Shown: positions 25,426 to 34,881 of the stretch, in pieces
How positions within the stretch are numbered: position 1 is the first letter of the stretch
Layout: each line of letters begins with the position of its first letter
DNA from: Marivivens sp.
GTDB lineage: Bacteria; Pseudomonadota; Alphaproteobacteria; Rhodobacterales; Rhodobacteraceae
Direction: 5' to 3'
Assembly: GCA_024642115.1 (NCBI GenBank)
Contig: JAHEBU010000003.1
Coordinates: 330,144 to 394,143 of the forward strand
DNA: 64,000 nt
The notes under the pieces: model-generated
What the model saw: the letters and a program-made list of their open reading frames with translations, nothing else
Told to the model about the DNA's origin: nothing
Database searches by the model: none
Translations under genes and position numbers: made by a program

Positions 25426-27581
25426 GACCGCACCCGCAGCGCGTTGAGCGAGACAAGGATCGAAGAGGACGACATCGCCACCGCCGCCATCAGCGGGGTC
25501 GCCACTCCCAACAGGGCCAGCGGCACGGCGACCGCGTTATAGACCGCCGACAACGCGAAATTCTCGAGTATCCGCCGCCGGGCCGACCGGGCAACCGTCA
25601 ACGCGCCTGCGATATGGGTCAGGTCGGGCGATACCAGCACCAGATCGGCCGCGACCCGTGCCGCGTCCAGCGCCGAGGCGGGGGCGATGGACACATGGGC
25701 CAATGCCATTGCCCCCAGATCGTTGAACCCATCGCCCACCATCAGAACACGACGACCCGCGGCGGCCTTGGCCCGCAGAACCTGCGCCTTGTCCTCGGGT
25801 AGGACGCCTGCCTGCCAATCGGCGATGCCCAGCTTTGCCGCCACATCGGCCACTGCCGACTTCGCATCCCCTGACAGCAGGCTCACGGGGATATTCCGGG
25901 CGGTCAGGGACGCGACAAGGTCGGCAGCACCCGGGCGCAGCCGATCCTCGAACTGAAAGGTGGCGACCGGCGCGCCGTTGACAGACAGCGTCGTGCCGCC
26001 CGTGCCACCGGCCCATTCGGGGCGGCCAAGACGGACGGCCTGACCGTCCCACCGTCCCTCGATCCCATAGCCGGGAACCTCGCGGATATTCTTGATCGTT
26101 GGCAGCGTCGTCCCCGCGGCAGCCGCGATGGCGCGGGACCGGGGATGGGCGGACCCCTGCGCCAGTGCCGCCGCAAGTGCCGTCGTTTCCGGCGCAATCA
26201 ACTCAGCCCCCACCAGAACGGGCGGGCCCAGCGTCAGCGTGCCGGTCTTGTCAAAAATGACCTCGTCCACCTCGGCCAGCCGTTCCAGGGCGGTGTCATG
26301 CTTGACCAGAAGCCCCGCCCGGAACAGCCGGCCCGACGCGACCGTGGACACGGCAGGCACAGCCAGCCCCAGCGCACAGGGGCAAGTGATGATGAGAACG
26401 GCGACGGCGATGTTGAGCGACAGGTGCACATCCCGGGTGATCCACACCCATCCCGCAAAGGCCGCCAGTGCCAGCAGATGCACCGCTGGTGCATAGATGC
26501 GCGCAGCCCGGTCCGCCAGCGTGGTGTAGCGCGACCGCGACGATTCCGCTGCTGCCACCAGATCGGCCAGCCCATGTAGCAGGGTGTCGCCACCTACTGC
26601 CGTCGCGCACATCTGCACCGCCCCGGTCAGGTTGACTTCGCCCGCGCGAAGTTGGTCGCCCGGGGCAGCAGGGACGGGATCGGTTTCGCCGGTCAGCCAG
26701 GCTCGGTCCAGCTCGGTTTGTCCGGCGGTCAGCACACCGTCCACCGGAACCCGCGCGCCCGGCTGCACCAGCAGGACGTCGCCCACGCCGACTTCGGCGA
26801 TGCGGACGGTCTGCGTTCCGGACCCGGTCAGGCGCAGTGCCGTCGGCACCTCGAGTGCTGCCAGTTCGGCCGCCGCCGACCGTGCCGTCCGCCGCATCCG
26901 CTGGTCCAGATACCGCCCCGCCAGAAGGAAGAACGTCAGCGACAGCGCCGCATCGAAATAGGCGTGTTCGCCGTGGATAATAGTTTCCCAGATCGACATG
27001 CCACAGGCCAGCACAATGGCCAGCGAGATCGGCACGTCCATGTTCAACCGCCCTACCCGCAGCGCCCGCAGCGCGTTGCCAAAGAACGGCTGTGCGGCGA
27101 AGGTGACAGTGGGCAGGGCGATGGCCGCCGAAATCCAGTGGAACATGTCGCGCGTGGCGTCCGTGGCCCCGGCCCAGACGGCCACCGACAACAGCATCAC
27201 GTTCATCATGGCAAAGCCCGCCACACCCAGCCGCATCGCCAGATCGCGGGCCACGCGGTCGGTGCCTCCGGTCCCAAGGGTCAGGGCATCCAGCGGCTGC
27301 GCCTCGTATCCCAGCTGCGATACGGCAGTGACCAGATCGGCGGCCGTCAGTCCATCGACATGAACAGTGGCGCGTTTGCGGGTCAGGTTGACCCGCGCGT
27401 CGCGGACGCCTGGCAGGGCAAGAAGCCCCTGTTCAACGGTTGAGATGCACCCCGCACAATGGATCGTGGGCAGAGACAGGTGGATCGGTTCACCCCCCGC
27501 CATACCCAACCGGGCCGAGGCCGGAGCGGCAAGGCAGCCGGGGCAGGCAACGGGGCCAGGATGTTCTGCCAACGACATCAA
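25422..27581 (-). CDS. ccoI: Copper-exporting P1B-type ATPase CcoI/FixI
   Basis: The 719-residue membrane ATPase moves copper across the inner membrane for insertion into cbb3 oxidase. An N-terminal CPGC pair is followed by the heavy-metal-associated domain with CAGC at 42-45. The membrane metal site is CPC at 400-402 (TCPCALGLAVPA). The phosphorylation motif DKTGT is near 444-448 and GDGFNDLGAMALAHVSIA marks the ATP-binding end. About eight helices are visible. It overlaps ccoH and ccoS by four bases on each side, so the operon is translationally coupled. Size and motifs are normal for FixI. Confidence 0.95.
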   Translation of the reverse strand: MMSLAEHPGPVACPGCLAAPASARLGMAGGEPIHLSLPTIHCAGCISTVEQGLLALPGVRDARVNLTRKRATVHVDGLTAADLVTAVSQLGYEAQPLDALTLGTGGTDRVARDLAMRLGVAGFAMMNVMLLSVAVWAGATDATRDMFHWISAAIALPTVTFAAQPFFGNALRALRVGRLNMDVPISLAIVLACGMSIWETIIHGEHAYFDAALSLTFFLLAGRYLDQRMRRTARSAAAELAALEVPTALRLTGSGTQTVRIAEVGVGDVLLVQPGARVPVDGVLTAGQTELDRAWLTGETDPVPAAPGDQLRAGEVNLTGAVQMCATAVGGDTLLHGLADLVAAAESSRSRYTTLADRAARIYAPAVHLLALAAFAGWVWITRDVHLSLNIAVAVLIITCPCALGLAVPAVSTVASGRLFRAGLLVKHDTALERLAEVDEVIFDKTGTLTLGPPVLVGAELIAPETTALAAALAQGSAHPRSRAIAAAAGTTLPTIKNIREVPGYGIEGRWDGQAVRLGRPEWAGGTGGTTLSVNGAPVATFQFEDRLRPGAADLVASLTARNIPVSLLSGDAKSAVADVAAKLGIADWQAGVLPEDKAQVLRAKAAAGRRVLMVGDGFNDLGAMALAHVSIAPASALDAARVAADLVLVSPDLTHIAGALTVARSARRRILENFALSAVYNAVAVPLALLGVATPLMAAVAMSSSSILVSLNALRVRS

Positions 27582-28042
27582 TCGACCAGCACGATCACGC
27601 GTTGATGAAAATCGGTGCCGTCCTGTGCCACTGCGACCAGCCGCAGGTTCCAGTTGCCAGCCGCCGTCGTCACCGGCGCGCGATAGACCGACCCGTCCCA
27701 GACAAAGGCGGGGGTCTGGTCATCGCGCACTTCGGTCGCGCGGCCAAAGGTGCCGCCGACGCTGGCCGCCTGCACCGGATGTCCTGCGGCATCGGTGATG
27801 GCAAGGATCAGTTCGCCCTGATGCACATGCGCCTTGACCTGCCAGCCCAGCGCCAGTTGCGCCTTGCGCTCGGCGTCAAAGGTCTGGCTGGCGACATAGG
27901 AATTGTCGACCTCAAGCCCCGGAAAGGTGTGCACCGCTTCGTAAGCCAGCACGAGGTTCACCGCGATGATAACGAAGAAAAAGCTGAAGATGATGGCAAA
28001 GAACTTTGCCCCGGTGATCGGTCCCCGAAACAGCGCGGTCAT
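27578..28042 (-). CDS. ccoH: Cbb3 oxidase assembly protein FixH/CcoH
   Basis: The 154-residue protein has one N-terminal membrane helix (KFFAIIFSFFFVIIAVNLVLA) and the FixH ectodomain with VDNSYVASQTFDAE, then the LGWQV segment and NWNLRLVAVAQDG. FixH is needed for cbb3 oxidase assembly and contacts CcoI and the oxidase subunits. I chose the ATG at 28042 because AAGGACA precedes it and the family begins MTALFRGPITG. It starts one base after the ccoG stop. Confidence 0.92.
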   Translation of the reverse strand: MTALFRGPITGAKFFAIIFSFFFVIIAVNLVLAYEAVHTFPGLEVDNSYVASQTFDAERKAQLALGWQVKAHVHQGELILAITDAAGHPVQAASVGGTFGRATEVRDDQTPAFVWDGSVYRAPVTTAAGNWNLRLVAVAQDGTDFHQRVIVLVD

Positions 28043-28043
28043 G

Positions 28044-29459
28044 TCAATTGTCCTTTCCGTTGAAGATGGTGTCGACATGGGCCCGGTCGCCCGAGGTCAC
28101 ATCCTCGACCCAGAACCGCAGCGCTGTCCGTTCTTCGTGGGCGGCGTGGTCCTGTGGCCGGGCGCTGACATAGACCCGGATTTGCAGGGTTTCGTCGGCA
28201 GGCACGGTGACGGTCTGGTCCTCCGTCCCTTCGATCCCGATGCGCAGGATGCTATCCGCGCTGAGTGACAGGTGGAACTGGCGGGCATCATTGAATTTAT
28301 TGCGCAGGCGGATGTCATAGACATTGCGGATCGTCCCGTCGGACTGGACGATGTAGGTCGGATTGCGCACGGGCGCGACCGTCATGTCGATGTCGGACCG
28401 GATGAACAGGGCGAACAACAGGCCCAAGCCTACCAGCGACCAAAGGCCGGTATAAAGCAGGGTCCGGGGCCGCAGGATATGTTTCCAGATATGTTTGGCC
28501 GTGCCGCCGGCCCGTTCGACCGCTTCGTCTTTGAGCGTGTAATAGTCGATCAGGCCGCGCGGTTTGCCGATGCGGGCCATGGTGTCGTCGCAGGCGTCAA
28601 TGCAAAGGCCGCAGGTGATACAGGCCATCTGTTGCCCATCGCGGATGTCAATGCCCATCGGGCAGACGTTCACGCAGGCCATGCAGTCGATGCAGTCGCC
28701 GTGGCCTTCGACGTTTGCCTTGCCACGCGGTTCGCCCCGCCAGTCGCGGTAGCCGATAGTGATCGTGTCCTCGTCCATCATGGCCGCCTGAATCCGTGGC
28801 CACGGACAGGCGTAGATGCAGACCTGTTCCCGGGCGACCCCGCCAAAGAAGAACGTCGTCAGGGTCAGGATGGTCATGGTAATATAGGCGACCGGGTGGG
28901 CTGTGCCGTGGATCAGGTTGCTCAACAGGGTCGGCGCATCGGTGAAATAGAATACCCACGCCCCCCCGGTGGCCAACCCGATCAACAACCAGACGATCCA
29001 CTTGGTCAGTCGCAGCCGGACCTTATGCGCGTCCCATTTGGCGTTGTAGAGGCGGACGCGGGCGTTCCGGTCGCCTTCGATCCAGCGCTCGACCAGGATG
29101 AACAAGTCAGTCCACACCGTCTGCGGGCAGGCATAGCCGCACCAGACCCGCCCCAAGGCAGAGGTGAACAGGAACAGCCCCAGCCCGGCCATGATCAGCA
29201 GGCCCGCCACGAAATAGAATTCGTAGGGCCAAATCTCGATCCAGAAAAAGAAAAAGCGGCGGGTGGCCAGATCAATCAAAACAGCCTGATCGGGCATGCC
29301 CGGCCCCCGGTCCCAACGGATCCACGGCGTGATGTAGTAGATGCCCAGCATCAGGGCCATCAGCCCCCATTTCAGGTTACGGAATCGTCCCTTGACCCGG
29401 CGGGGAAACACCGGTTCGCGGGCGGCATACAGGGCAGGCGGGCTGTCGGTCGGGGGCAT
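28044..29459 (-). CDS. ccoG: Cbb3 oxidase accessory iron-sulfur protein CcoG/FixG
   Basis: The 471-residue membrane protein acts in copper handling during cbb3 oxidase assembly; family members reduce Cu(II). Its N-terminal half has about five helices including GRVWCGYACPQTVWTDLF and REQVCIYACPWPRIQ. A polyferredoxin section then has two Cys clusters, CIDCMACVNVCPMGI and CITCGLCIDACDD. The C-terminal periplasmic domain ends with an immunoglobulin-like fold. It is the first gene of ccoGHIS and is preceded by a perfect FNR box 64 bases from the ATG, so it should be induced when oxygen is low. Confidence 0.95.
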   Translation of the reverse strand: MPPTDSPPALYAAREPVFPRRVKGRFRNLKWGLMALMLGIYYITPWIRWDRGPGMPDQAVLIDLATRRFFFFWIEIWPYEFYFVAGLLIMAGLGLFLFTSALGRVWCGYACPQTVWTDLFILVERWIEGDRNARVRLYNAKWDAHKVRLRLTKWIVWLLIGLATGGAWVFYFTDAPTLLSNLIHGTAHPVAYITMTILTLTTFFFGGVAREQVCIYACPWPRIQAAMMDEDTITIGYRDWRGEPRGKANVEGHGDCIDCMACVNVCPMGIDIRDGQQMACITCGLCIDACDDTMARIGKPRGLIDYYTLKDEAVERAGGTAKHIWKHILRPRTLLYTGLWSLVGLGLLFALFIRSDIDMTVAPVRNPTYIVQSDGTIRNVYDIRLRNKFNDARQFHLSLSADSILRIGIEGTEDQTVTVPADETLQIRVYVSARPQDHAAHEERTALRFWVEDVTSGDRAHVDTIFNGKDN

Positions 29460-29516
29460 CTTGTGTCCGGTCAGTCAGGGTTGGGGTCGTTATGGCGGTT
29501 GGGGCGCCCTGCGACC

Positions 29517-29530
29517 TTGATGTGGATCAA
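29517..29530. promoter_or_regulatory. FNR/FnrL box TTGAT-GTGG-ATCAA
   Basis: A perfect TTGAT-N4-ATCAA dyad lies between ccoG (minus) and a small secreted-protein gene (plus). Its centre is about 64 bases from the ccoG start and 83 bases from the other. FnrL, encoded in this window, is the expected binder, activating one or both genes at low oxygen. Confidence 0.85.
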
Positions 29531-29606
29531 CAGTTTAGGTCGCACCCGGGTTGTCATGGGCCCGTCGTCTTGCCAGACTTGGCCCAGGTATTTCAAAGGA
29601 CATGAC

Positions 29607-30104
29607 ATGCGCGCCTTGCTTCCCCTTGTTCTGGTCATCGCCCAGCCCGCGCTGGCGCAGACCAATCCCATCCCGGGCACCTCTTTGACCAGTTGCGATA
29701 ACGGCGCCATTGTGGCTACGCCCGATGGGCATACCGGGACAGTCGATGCCGAGATGAGCGGCGTCTGCATGGTCACCTATCTGGACGGTGGCATGGGCGT
29801 CTATTCGGCAAGCAGTCTGAAATACGAGGCCGAGGCGGCTGCGGAGGAAACACAGGGTGTGTCAATGGGCCCTTATGCCTGTGCTGCCGCAGACGGAACG
29901 GACGGATTCGACCTGACGTTTCTTGATGACGGGTTCTATGCAGGTCCTGATGGCACCGAGGGCCAGTATTCCGACGCCGGCGATGGCGGTCTACTGTTCA
30001 CGGGCGGAAGCTTTGACGGGATCACAGCGACGATCGACGCAGGGACAGTGACTTTCACGCCGGTTGGTCAATCGAAACCCGTCACCTGCACCCTGTCCGA
30101 ATAG
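29607..30104 (+). CDS. Small secreted protein of unknown function in the cco locus
   Basis: The 165-residue protein has a clear signal peptide (MRALLPLVLVIAQPALAQ). The mature part is acidic and rich in Gly and Asp. Four cysteines (in SCDNG, GVCMV, YACAAAD and VTCTLSE) could form two disulfides. I recognise no family. The start at 29607 has AAAGGA seven bases upstream. It lies opposite and between ccoNOQP and ccoGHIS, downstream of a perfect FNR box, so it may be induced with the oxidase. No role in oxidase assembly can be asserted. Confidence 0.7.
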   Translation: MRALLPLVLVIAQPALAQTNPIPGTSLTSCDNGAIVATPDGHTGTVDAEMSGVCMVTYLDGGMGVYSASSLKYEAEAAAEETQGVSMGPYACAAADGTDGFDLTFLDDGFYAGPDGTEGQYSDAGDGGLLFTGGSFDGITATIDAGTVTFTPVGQSKPVTCTLSE

Positions 30105-30439
30105 GGCGGGGCGCGGTCGGACGTTCCCTAAACTTTCGGACTAAATCGCGCCGCCAAACAGCAGAATCCGACCCTAAACACCAGATCAATGGCGTGGACC
30201 TGCGTCTTGGTCCACGTTCAGACACGGCACCACGATTGAATCCCCAGTCCCCGATTCTTTCGATTTTCCGTTTGGAAAACCTGCCCCGGATGGTTGCCCG
30301 GCGGAAGTCTTCCCCAGAACTCCGTCGGGCGGCCATCCATCCCAATCGCTGTCTGGCACGTCAAAAGTCCGGCCCCCGCCAGCACGGGGACCGGACCTGT
30401 TCAGGGGCTCTCCTCCCTGGATTGACCCCGAACGGGCGG
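30105..30439. other. 335-base convergent intergenic region
   Basis: The region separates the secreted-protein gene from the 3' end of ccoP. It contains the ccoP terminator (30367-30396) and otherwise no supported gene. Frames seen in it are minus-strand extensions past the ccoP stop or plus-strand shadows. Confidence 0.6.
30363..30396 (-). terminator. Rho-independent terminator of ccoNOQP
   Basis: On the minus strand GTCCGGTCCCCG pairs with CGGGGGCCGGAC around a six-base loop, a 12-bp stem with one wobble, followed directly by TTTT. It lies 44 bases past the ccoP stop and is the most typical terminator in the window. Confidence 0.85.
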
Positions 30440-31309
30440 CTATTCCCCGCCGCCCAACTGGTGCACGTAAACGGCGGCGGCGTTCACCTCGTCCGGCGAC
30501 AGCCGCAGGCCCCAGGCAGGCATGACGCCAAACCGGGCCTTGGTCACCGTTTCCGTCAGCGTCGCCTTGTCCCCGCCATAGAGCCAGATCGCATCGGTCA
30601 GGTTCGGCGCGCCCAAGTCGCGATTTCCCTTGCCGTCGTCGCCGTGACACGCGGCGCAGTTGTCGGCAAACAGGGTCGCCCCTGCCACAGCCATCGTGGC
30701 GTCGTTTTCCTGGTCCGAGATGGACAGGACATACTGCACGACCTGATCAATCTCTGGTGCCGTCAGGATCTCGCCAAAGGCAGGCATCTGGCTCCATCTT
30801 GCATCGGGGTCCTGCTCGTTGCGAACGCCGTGATTGATCGTATAGGCGATGTCGGTGATCGACCCACCCCACAGCCAGTCGTCGTCCAGAAGGTTCGGGA
30901 ACCCCTTGGCCCCCGCCGCCCCGGATCCGTGACACTGGGAACAGTTCGCCCGGAACACGGCGGCACCCGCGTTCTTGGCAAATCCGTCCAGCGTTGGATT
31001 GTCAGAAATCTTCGTCAGATCGGCGGCAGCCAGTTGAGTTGTCAGGGCAGAATTGGCCTCGGCCACGGCGGCGATGTCCTGCTCGACCTGCGCCCGTGTG
31101 GAAAAGCCCAAAAGGCCGGGGGTCGCCCCTGAAATCAGCGGCCAGGCGGGATAGGCGATGGTATAGCCGATCCCCCAGACGATGGTGGCATACAGGATCC
31201 AGACCCACCAGCGGGGCAAGGGGTTGTTCAGTTCTTCGATCCCGTCCCAGCTATGGCCGGTCGTGCTGACCTCGGGCTTTGGGGCGTGTTTGATCGGCGG
31301 TTTGCTCAT
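30440..31309 (-). CDS. ccoP: Cytochrome c oxidase cbb3-type subunit III (diheme)
   Basis: The 289-residue membrane-bound cytochrome carries electrons to CcoO and CcoN. It has the N-terminal cytoplasmic motif STTGHSWDGIEELNNPLPRW, a membrane helix (WWVWILYATIVWGIGYTIAY), and two haem c sites at residues 123-127 (CSQCH) and 218-222 (CAACH), each followed by the expected methionine. Its ATG overlaps the ccoQ stop (ATGA). It is the last structural gene of the operon and is followed by the terminator. Confidence 0.96.
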   Translation of the reverse strand: MSKPPIKHAPKPEVSTTGHSWDGIEELNNPLPRWWVWILYATIVWGIGYTIAYPAWPLISGATPGLLGFSTRAQVEQDIAAVAEANSALTTQLAAADLTKISDNPTLDGFAKNAGAAVFRANCSQCHGSGAAGAKGFPNLLDDDWLWGGSITDIAYTINHGVRNEQDPDARWSQMPAFGEILTAPEIDQVVQYVLSISDQENDATMAVAGATLFADNCAACHGDDGKGNRDLGAPNLTDAIWLYGGDKATLTETVTKARFGVMPAWGLRLSPDEVNAAAVYVHQLGGGE

Positions 31310-31491
31310 GTCCGGTCCTCCGGGTCAGTCATTGGGGTGTCGTCGTGCCGGAACGGCACCTGCGCGGCATCGGTGTGGGCGGATCTGCTGCCCGGTCGCC
31401 AGGCCCACAGGAACACCCCTGCGAAAAAGGCGAACATCAGCAGCAGGACCCAACTGTCGGCAAAGGCGCGCAGCCATGTATAGTGATGCAT
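31306..31491 (-). CDS. ccoQ: Cbb3-type oxidase subunit IV CcoQ
   Basis: The 61-residue protein has one membrane helix (SWVLLLMFAFFAGVFLWAW) followed by RPGSR and a short acidic tail, as in CcoQ/FixQ proteins. CcoQ stabilises the oxidase and affects its assembly under oxygen. It lies nine bases after ccoO and overlaps ccoP by four bases. Confidence 0.93.
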   Translation of the reverse strand: MHHYTWLRAFADSWVLLLMFAFFAGVFLWAWRPGSRSAHTDAAQVPFRHDDTPMTDPEDRT

Positions 31492-31500
31492 GGCCCCCTC

Positions 31501-32226
31501 CTATCGGCTGGGGTCTGGGACAAAGGTCGAAAAGTCGACCATCGTGCCCAGCACCTGAAGATAGGCAATCAGCGCGTCCATTTCGGAAATCCCCGCCTGA
31601 CCGTCGAAATTGGCAACCACAGCTTTTGGGTAACGGGCAAGAAAATCTGTGGTGTCGCCGTTCGGATCGTCCTGCACCATGAAATCGGCGCTGGCGCTGG
31701 CGATCATCTCGTCCGTGTAGGGGACGCCGACCGCCCGGTGAGTCTTCATCAGGTCGGCGACGTAGGTCGGGTGGATCAGATCATTGGCCAGAAAGCCATA
31801 TTTGGGCATGACCGATTCAGGGACTACCGATTGCGGGTTGGTCAGATGGGCGACGTGCCATTCATCCGAATAGCGCCCGCCGACCCGCGCCAGATCGGGA
31901 CCGGTCCGTTTGGACCCCCACTGGAACGGATGGTCGTACATCGATTCCGCCGCCAGTGAATAGTGGCCATAGCGTTCGACCTCGTCCCGCATGGGCCGGA
32001 TCATCTGGCTGTGGCAGACATAGCAGCCTTCGCGGACATAGATATCCCGCCCCGTCAGCTCCAGCGGGGTGTAGGGGCGGACCCCCTCCACTGTCTCGAT
32101 CGTGTTTTGCAAGTAGAACAGCGGCGCGATTTCGACAATCCCGCCGATGCTCACCACCAGAAAGCTGCCCACCAGCAAAAGGGTTGCGTTCTTTTCAAGG
32201 ACTTTGTGTCTGTCGAGAATTCCCAT
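31501..32226 (-). CDS. ccoO: Cytochrome c oxidase cbb3-type subunit II (monoheme)
   Basis: The 241-residue subunit has an N-terminal membrane anchor ([20 protein letters not shown]) and one haem c site CYVCH at residues 68-72. This is followed by the conserved [15 protein letters not shown] and [22 protein letters not shown] segment with the axial methionine later. It transfers electrons from CcoP to the CcoN haems. The start has GGAG eight bases upstream and lies 12 bases after the ccoN stop. Confidence 0.96.
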   Translation of the reverse strand: MGILDRHKVLEKNATLLLVGSFLVVSIGGIVEIAPLFYLQNTIETVEGVRPYTPLELTGRDIYVREGCYVCHSQMIRPMRDEVERYGHYSLAAESMYDHPFQWGSKRTGPDLARVGGRYSDEWHVAHLTNPQSVVPESVMPKYGFLANDLIHPTYVADLMKTHRAVGVPYTDEMIASASADFMVQDDPNGDTTDFLARYPKAVVANFDGQAGISEMDALIAYLQVLGTMVDFSTFVPDPSR

Positions 32227-32238
32227 GATCCTTGCTCC

Positions 32239-33831
32239 TTATTCTGCGGGGGTCAGGGCGGCGACGGGCTGGCGTTTGCCAAAGGCCGTCATCCAGAGAT
32301 TGTAGGCCATGATCAGCGCCCCGGTGAGGTACATGACCCCGCCCAGACCGCGCACGACATACATCGGGAACTTGGCCGCCACGGTGTCGGCAAAGCTGTT
32401 GACGAGGAATCCCTGGGCGTCGACTTCGCGCCACATCAGGCCTTCCATGATGCCCGTCACCCACATCGAGGACGCGTACAGAACGATCCCGATGGTCGCC
32501 AACCAGAAGTGCCAGTTGACCAGTGTCAGGCTATACAGCCGGTCGCGGTTCCACAGGCGCGGTGTCAGGAAATAGAGGGCGGCAAAGGTGATCATGCCGT
32601 TCCAGCCCAGCGCGCCCGAGTGGACGTGGCCGATGGTCCAGTCTGTGTAGTGGCTCAGCGAGTTGACCGCGCGGATCGACATCATCGGCCCCTCGAACGT
32701 GGACATCCCGTAAAAGCCGAGCGAGATCACCATCATCCGCATGATCGGATCGGTGCGGATCTTGTCCCAAGCACCCGAGAGGGTCATCAGACCGTTGATC
32801 ATCCCGCCCCAGCTTGGCATCCACAGGACGATGGAAAACACCATGCCCAGCGTTCCGGCCCAATCGGGCAAGGCCGTATAGTGCAGGTGGTGCGGACCCG
32901 CCCAGATATAGAGGAAAATCAGCGCCCAGAAGTGGATGATCGACAGTTTATAGCTGTAGATCGGCCGTTCAGCCTGCTTGGGGACAAAGTAGTACATCAT
33001 CCCCAGAAAGCCTGCGGTCAGGAAAAAGCCCACGGCGTTGTGGCCATACCACCACTGCACCATGGCGTCCTGCACGCCGCTGAACACCTGCACCGATTTC
33101 GATCCAAAGATGCTGACCGGCAGGCTGATGTTGTTGACCACATGCAGCATGGCCACGGTGACGATGAAGGCCAGAAAGAACCAGTTGGCCACATAGATGT
33201 GCGGCTCTTTGCGTTTGATGATCGTCCCCAGGAACACCGCCAGGTAAGCGAGCCACACGATGGTCAGCCACAGGTCGGCATACCATTCGGGTTCGGCGTA
33301 TTCCTTGGATTGGGTCGCCCCCAGCAGATACCCGGTGGCCGCGATGACGATGAACAGGTTGTAGCCCCAGAACACAAACCAGCCCAGATTGCCCCCCCAC
33401 AGGCGGGCCGCACTTGTTCGCTGAACAATGTAGAATGACGTGCAGATCAGCGCATTACCGCCAAAGGCAAAGATCACAGCGCTGGTGTGCAGCGGGCGCA
33501 GGCGGCCAAAGTTGCCGATGCCCTGAAGGAATTCAAAGTTGAGCGACGGAAAGGCCAGCTGAAACGCGATGAACGTCCCCACCAGAAACCCGGCCAGTCC
33601 CCAGAACGTCGTGGCGATGACGCCCGCCCGGATGACCCCGTCATTATAGCCCGTGGGGGCGGGCCCCTTTGGGTTGTCGGCCGTGCGCACGGTCCAGACG
33701 AACAGTCCGGCGGCGACAGCCATCACGATCAGCGCATGTACCTGATAGGCCAGGTCATGGGCAAAGTTTGCGGCGATTGCGGCAAGCAGGGCAATCACGC
33801 CCAGCGCCACGATCTTGATCCAGTCCCACAT
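32239..33831 (-). CDS. ccoN: Cytochrome c oxidase cbb3-type subunit I (catalytic)
   Basis: The 530-residue integral membrane subunit holds low-spin haem b and the haem b3-CuB centre where oxygen is reduced. It has about twelve helices. Conserved histidine-bearing segments include [34 protein letters not shown] and [15 protein letters not shown]. It is the first gene of ccoNOQP. Two perfect FNR boxes lie 85-130 bases upstream, between it and the divergent stress-protein gene. This is the low-oxygen, high-affinity terminal oxidase. Confidence 0.97.
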   Translation of the reverse strand: MWDWIKIVALGVIALLAAIAANFAHDLAYQVHALIVMAVAAGLFVWTVRTADNPKGPAPTGYNDGVIRAGVIATTFWGLAGFLVGTFIAFQLAFPSLNFEFLQGIGNFGRLRPLHTSAVIFAFGGNALICTSFYIVQRTSAARLWGGNLGWFVFWGYNLFIVIAATGYLLGATQSKEYAEPEWYADLWLTIVWLAYLAVFLGTIIKRKEPHIYVANWFFLAFIVTVAMLHVVNNISLPVSIFGSKSVQVFSGVQDAMVQWWYGHNAVGFFLTAGFLGMMYYFVPKQAERPIYSYKLSIIHFWALIFLYIWAGPHHLHYTALPDWAGTLGMVFSIVLWMPSWGGMINGLMTLSGAWDKIRTDPIMRMMVISLGFYGMSTFEGPMMSIRAVNSLSHYTDWTIGHVHSGALGWNGMITFAALYFLTPRLWNRDRLYSLTLVNWHFWLATIGIVLYASSMWVTGIMEGLMWREVDAQGFLVNSFADTVAAKFPMYVVRGLGGVMYLTGALIMAYNLWMTAFGKRQPVAALTPAE

Positions 33832-33916
33832 TGTCTAGTTTCCCTCGGTCGGGCCCGCGCGTTGCGTCGGCGGGCTATTGGCCTGTCCCGTATCCCGAAC
33901 GCGAGGCAAGGCCGCC

Positions 33917-33930
33917 TTGATCCACATCAA
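33917..33930. promoter_or_regulatory. FNR/FnrL box TTGAT-CCAC-ATCAA, proximal to ccoN
   Basis: A perfect FNR dyad has its centre about 92 bases from the ccoN start codon. It is the nearer of two boxes to ccoN and should drive low-oxygen induction of ccoNOQP. Its centre is 32 bases from the second box. Confidence 0.88.
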
Positions 33931-33948
33931 GGGCGCGGCGACTTCGGT

Positions 33949-33962
33949 TTGATACGGATCAA
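33949..33962. promoter_or_regulatory. FNR/FnrL box TTGAT-ACGG-ATCAA, proximal to the stress-protein gene
   Basis: A perfect FNR dyad has its centre about 62 bases upstream of the universal stress protein start codon, a distance compatible with a class II FNR promoter. It shares the divergent spacer with the ccoN box. Confidence 0.87.
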
Positions 33963-34017
33963 GGCGCGGCCTTTCGGGGCAGGCAACGCTGGCACAGACC
34001 ATTCAAGGAGACCGATC

Positions 34018-34860
34018 ATGGGCTACAAAACGATCACCACGATCCTGACAGACCCCGCCAGCGACGGGGCCGCCCTGCACGCTGCCCGCGCCATCGCCGA
34101 CGCCAACAGCGGCCATCTGGACGCGCATTGCGTGGGTATCGACCCGACGCGGTTTGAACCGATGCCGGTTGGCGCCACGGCCATCCTTCTGGAAACCGGT
34201 CAGGCCGAGGCGCAAGCCAGGGCCGCCGAGATCGCCGATTGGGCGCGCAGTCGTCTGCCCGACGACATGGCCCAACTGACGATCAATCCGGTTGCCATAC
34301 CGCAGTTGGGAATCGACACGCTGGTCGCGCGGCTGGCCCGGTATTCGGATATCGTGGTCGCCTCGAAACCCTATGGCAAAGGGCGCAATCCGCTGCTTGT
34401 GACAGTGCTCGAGGCTGAATTGTTCGGGTCAAACGCCCCCGTTCTGGTTGTGCCCGACACGCCGATGATCGGCGCGCGGCCATTCCGGCGGGTGGTTGTG
34501 GCTTGGAACGAGAGCAGCGAATCCTTCAACGCGATCCGGGCGGCGCTGCCGATCCTTCAGGATGCGGACCGCGTCGATCTGGTGATGGTCGATCCGCCCG
34601 CCCATTCGGCGGAACGGTCCGACCCCGGCGGCGCCATCGGCCAGATGCTGGCCCGCCACGGGGTCAAGGCCGAGGTGTCTATCTTGGCCCGCACCCTGCC
34701 ACGCGTGTCTGAAATCATGGCCCGCTTTGCCACCGAACACGGGTCAGACCTGATCGTCATGGGTGGCTACGGCCATTCCCGGTTCCGCGAAGCGGTGCTG
34801 GGCGGCGCGACCCGCGACATGCTGGAACAGACGACCGTACCCCTGCTCATGGCGCACTAG
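34018..34860 (+). CDS. Universal stress protein with tandem UspA domains
   Basis: The 280-residue protein contains two UspA-type domains. The first begins YKTITTILTDPASDGAALHAA. The second begins FRRVVVAWNESSESFNAI and ends with the nucleotide-binding loop LIVMGGYGHSRFREAVLGGATRDML, matching the family's GxxG-x9-G(S/T) pattern. Such proteins bind ATP and help cells survive stress or anoxia. AAGGAG lies eight bases before the ATG. The divergent position with ccoN and a perfect FNR box suggests induction at low oxygen. Confidence 0.9.
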   Translation: MGYKTITTILTDPASDGAALHAARAIADANSGHLDAHCVGIDPTRFEPMPVGATAILLETGQAEAQARAAEIADWARSRLPDDMAQLTINPVAIPQLGIDTLVARLARYSDIVVASKPYGKGRNPLLVTVLEAELFGSNAPVLVVPDTPMIGARPFRRVVVAWNESSESFNAIRAALPILQDADRVDLVMVDPPAHSAERSDPGGAIGQMLARHGVKAEVSILARTLPRVSEIMARFATEHGSDLIVMGGYGHSRFREAVLGGATRDMLEQTTVPLLMAH

Positions 34861-34881
34861 CTGATGCTTGTCCGGCCAAAC

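Noticed and set aside
28272..30104. A 610-codon open frame on the plus strand covering ccoG and the secreted-protein gene
   Set aside because: Its first 1.3 kb is antisense to the well-matched ccoG gene and has low-complexity, charge-rich codons typical of shadows in GC-rich DNA. Only the part from 29607 has a signal peptide and ribosome site.
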